In this document: positions 60,721 through 64,000 of the stretch, one piece after another | Layout of the letters: the number at the start of each line of letters is the position of its first letter | How positions within the stretch are numbered: the stretch's first letter is position 1 | Program-made: the position numbers and the translations under genes | Assembly (NCBI RefSeq): GCF_014805625.2 | Contig: NW_023998564.1 | Span: 3,212,454-3,276,453, forward strand | Direction of reading: 5' to 3' | Length of the DNA: 64,000 nt | DNA from: Glossina fuscipes | Taxonomy: Eukaryota > Arthropoda > Insecta > Diptera > Glossinidae | Notes under the pieces: generated by a model | The model's database searches: none | What the model was told of the DNA's origin: nothing | What the model saw: the letters and a program-made list of their open reading frames with translations, nothing else

Positions 60721-61616
60721 GAGAATGAGTCGATTTGCTTCTGTATGAGAATTGGACTGCAACGGAAGTTTATGCTAGTTCACATTTTTCATATGTCACG
60801 CAAATATCGAGCTTCCTTCTGTATACATTTTTATGCGAGTGGAGCTATAAGGTGTACTTAAAATTGTGTTTCAATCCTTTATCTTCGAGACGAGAGAATA
60901 AATAAATATTGTTCTTTCAAAAGAAATTGCATTAAAAAGCTTCTTCATTCATTGTTATTGAAATTTTATTTAACAAAAACAACGGATAATGAGAATGAAT
61001 TTAACATACGTTAAATATTTGCATCATTGTGCCTGCATTAAACAAAGCAAATTAGAAGCGCCAGAGATGAATCATCAATAAGTGCAAAGCGCTTTTTTGT
61101 CTGATTTTTTGCAATTTTACAAATTTTTAACAATTAGATCAGAGAGAACTTGTGAGGACCCAAAATAGCCCTTTACTGTGACGCCACACGCTTTCCGATT
61201 CATATAGGCATTCGGTTAACTTTAAGTAGGTATGAACGACAAAGGAATTGTGGCATCCTCCTCCTTTCATTCTCCAAGAATGTCGAAGCACCGTTTTGGT
61301 TTGTGTCGCCATTGACTCTATAGATCCGGTTTTCTTTTCTTGTGCGGCCATCCAACATGTATTGACTTCCGCCTTCGATAGCACAACTAAACCAAGTTGT
61401 ATGTTTATTCTTTTATTTCCCTTTAATAATACTCCTGCCACTAAGTTATACGCTGTAACTTTCCTAACTATATCTTCTGTAAAATATGTGATGGATGAGG
61501 ATAATTTTGACAACCTACCCTCTTTCAATTATTTAATCCGTTTACTTGAATTTGTATTCGGTTACCTTTATGGAGTTACTTCATGGCAAAATAATGTGAA
61601 CTGTAACTTTACAGGT

Positions 61617-61829
61617 ACTAATTATGATATTGAACAACTTGTTGTTAAATGAACAACCAATTAAAATACAATTGGCAACCTTCTTACAACGTTCGAATTG
61701 TTCAATGAAATTGTGTCAATATGGAAAATATATATGTTCATATGAAATCAACATCGGTTTATGCTCTTTACTACGTCGCTGCGCACCTTCTGCTAAATCG
61801 TTCTTACAAATAGAAATGTCTTGTGGTTG
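61617..61829 (+). CDS. Possible terminal exon with lectin-like cysteine spacing, uncertain
   Basis: A good acceptor (CTGTAACTTTACAG) ends at 61616. The downstream frame runs to TGA at 61829 and AATAAA follows at 61865-61870. The peptide contains PIKIQLATFLQRSNCS, CQYGKYICSYE and RRCAPSAKSFLQIEMSCG. The end C-x4-K-x2-L-x-I-x3-C is reminiscent of the end of SUEL/galactose-binding lectin domains, but the domain would be unusually short. No upstream exon was identified. Confidence 0.25.
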
Positions 61830-62229
61830 ACCCCAATCGTGCCTGTGAGCGTTTCTCCGGCTATAATAAAAGGTTTGACAAACTTAAACTCAATTAGTAA
61901 TTCAGATTCCTGTAGATATGGATTTTTGGAAAACAGAAATAAACGTTAAATTTATTGAACACATTTTTTTACGCACTTAGTCTAATCCTAAACTGTGCCC
62001 CATGAGCCTTTAAACGTTTTGGTTATTGCAGATTATACACCATAAAAAAATTTATATTTACATTACTTTAAACCACCTATTAGCACACAAAGAAAAAATT
62101 TTCAAATTCAGAGTTGCTCCTCGTATCAACAAACAAATTTTTTGTTTGTGGAATTCGAAATCAAGAAGGTAAAAATATTGTAATGGGCTGCAACTAGCCA
62201 GTAAATACTCTACACCACTACCCTTAATA

Positions 62230-62500
62230 CAGTTATTAATTTTCAATTCAAGACGTTTTATGGGAAGCAATCGAAAAAGCGCTCCGATAGCAACGATTTT
62301 CATTAGCGTTCGTTCGTGGGCCAAAATACATCGATGTACCAAATTTCACGAAAATATATCAAATGTATGTTTAGGAGAAGGCAAGCGCAAACACTGATTC
62401 TGAATCGACCGATATAATAAAGGGTGCGTCTATCGCAAGTGTACAAACTTAATATAATCTTGTACCATAAAAGGTGTGGGACATAAAACTATAATATATA
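62230..62500 (-). repeat. R2 repeat
   Basis: Reverse copy with GCGTTCGTTCGTGGGCCAAA, GATTCTGAATCGACCGATAT and GGTGTGGGACATAAA. It lies upstream of the RING gene. Confidence 0.65.
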
Positions 62501-64000
62501 TCTTGCTTACAAAGTTGTGGGTGTGTTTGTATTAGTTTGTTTGCATAAATACATTATTTGAAATGTGAACAAAAACAATAAGGTTTCAAATGTTTTCATG
62601 ATTCTCATAAGCGACTGACAGGAACATTCTGCAATGATTTGTTATAAAAAAATATTTCGAGAATAGAGGTGAAAAAAGAAGCGTAAGAAAAACGGTTCAT
62701 ATATATACTTAAATTTCTATGTTATGCATATTTCGCTATTTTTTTGAAAGCACAAGCCAACACAAGATTACAACGACCTTAATTGGGCGTATGTGCACTT
62801 AAAGTTACGTTACGGCTTTGGAAACTTCATAGCTCAAATTTAGACTTTTATAGCTTGAAACATTGCAAACAAATAAGTACAATACGGCAAAAATGCTAAA
62901 ATTCTTCATCATCAGAGTTGGAAACTTAACTTTGGTAACAAAAGTGTCTATAAAATTTACTACTACTTTTTTTCCACCTCAGAAATATTTCGATCATCCG
63001 TCAGGACTCCCTTGATTTTAATTTAATTCAATGTAGTTCACTATCTTTCGGGTTGCTCTGCTACATATTTAATCAATTGTTGAAAAAAATTTGTATTGAA
63101 AGACATGAATAAAATTTATATAAAGAAGAAAAGTTTAAGAGCACAATGCTAAACCAGCCCATCACTTGCAAAAGAGCCCTGTGCACCTAGGCATAAGCAC
63201 TTACGCAAGTATGTACATAAAATAGTTACAGAGTGAGGAATTCTTCACAAAGACGCTCGTTAAGTTCACATTTTAATCAACTATCCCACAAAAGTTAGTA
63301 GGTTTCTCTTTACTCCATACATTTTTCTGTTTTATTGGCACAGGAACATTGCGAAAGTTTCCTGATTCCATTTCTCTTTTCACATCTTTGTTTATCGCAT
63401 TTTGTTCTTTAGAACTTGTGCACTTAATTCATCAAACTATATCCAGCGAAATCGATTCGTGGATGCTGGCAAAATTTAACAGCAGACTGGTTATTTTTTT
63501 GCTTCTTCTCAACAAATTGCAACGTTTAACTTTTGCATAGAGTATCTACTGCAATATCCCCAAATGAAGTCTGGAAATCCCCAATGAAGCTTGATGTTTG
63601 ATCAAATGCGAGAGCACCTCATATATATATAAAGCTTTACAGCATAAAGTTTTTCATTTGCGTTACTTCTTAATGCGGCTGTGTGTAGTTCGACCGACAG
63701 TTCTTTTGTTCGTTTAAGAGATGATCTTATTTTCTTAGCCCATACTCAACAAACTTTACGCATGACAGGTGTCGCGCCATGACTAATAGGGAAAAAGCTG
63801 AATTTGATCCATCAGCGCCGAATGGTCTGTCTATCTAGCACTTGTATGACTCCCCTTGAAGTTTCGCAACAGATGTCGCTAGGGGTTTAACGTGGTTACC
63901 CTTTATATAGGCTTAACCCCACGGCGACGAGAGTAATTATTTCCCCAGTGCAGCCAGAAAACGTATAGGAACGTATGCCTCTCTCTCGTAAAAGTGAGCC
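62501..64000. other. Intergenic, unidentified repeat-like end
   Basis: AT-rich to about 63650. The last 300 bp are more GC-rich (AACAGATGTCGCTAGGGG, CCCACGGCGACGAGAG) and look like the edge of a mobile element continuing beyond the window, which I cannot name. Confidence 0.35.

Noticed and set aside
61139..61528. 129-codon minus-strand ORF opposite a 134-codon plus-strand ORF
   Set aside because: Neither shows a recognisable family. Overlapping long frames on both strands suggest chance, though a decayed element is possible.
1..64000. CRISPR arrays, operons or bacterial-type systems
   Set aside because: Intron structure and transposon content show a eukaryotic nuclear genome; no regularly spaced repeats are present.

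Overview
This is a gene-poor, AT-rich piece of an insect nuclear genome. GT-AG introns, many of about 60 bp, together with mariner, Tc1, jockey-like, R1-like and RTE-like relics and solo LTRs, point to a higher fly. A tephritid fruit fly is my best guess, but that is inference and not something the sequence proves. There is a 10-N assembly gap at 56659-56668.

Two protein-coding genes can be assembled exon by exon. The first is a minus-strand RING-finger gene (3334-59002): five coding exons with matching splice phases and a predicted 616-residue protein. Exon 1 (58853-59002) is separated from exons 2-5 (5933 down to 3334) by an intron of about 52.9 kb that fills most of the window. The second is a plus-strand secreted-type lipase of the pancreatic lipase family (21050-25337). 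It lies inside that giant intron on the opposite strand, has a complete Ser-Asp-His triad spread over three exons, and lacks only its signal-peptide exon.

The rest of the intron is a graveyard of mobile DNA. It holds a degenerate LINE at 14.47-15.99 kb, Tc1-mariner relics at 7.4, 27.9, 42.4, 52.0, 57.7 and 60.3 kb, three solo LTRs at 27.3, 35.6 and 36.2 kb (one carrying a tRNA-derived SINE with a 12-bp target duplication), an RTE-like LINE end at 38.1 kb, an R1-like LINE tail at 45.7 kb and a jockey/CR1-like LINE at 47.7-49.05 kb. A dead histone H2A.Z (H2A.V) copy lies at 53.4 kb. Two dispersed short repeat families, called R1-MITE and R2 here, recur across the whole window; R1-MITE has short terminal inverted repeats starting CTTTTATACC.

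Upstream of the RING gene (59.0-64 kb) I see one mariner relic, one R2 copy and a possible terminal exon at 61.6 kb with lectin-like cysteine spacing, but no firm gene. I found no operon-like or defence-like system. The points most worth following are the nested gene arrangement, the unusual RING protein, the SINE and its chimeric relatives, and two small ORFs of possible interest at 41975 and 61617.
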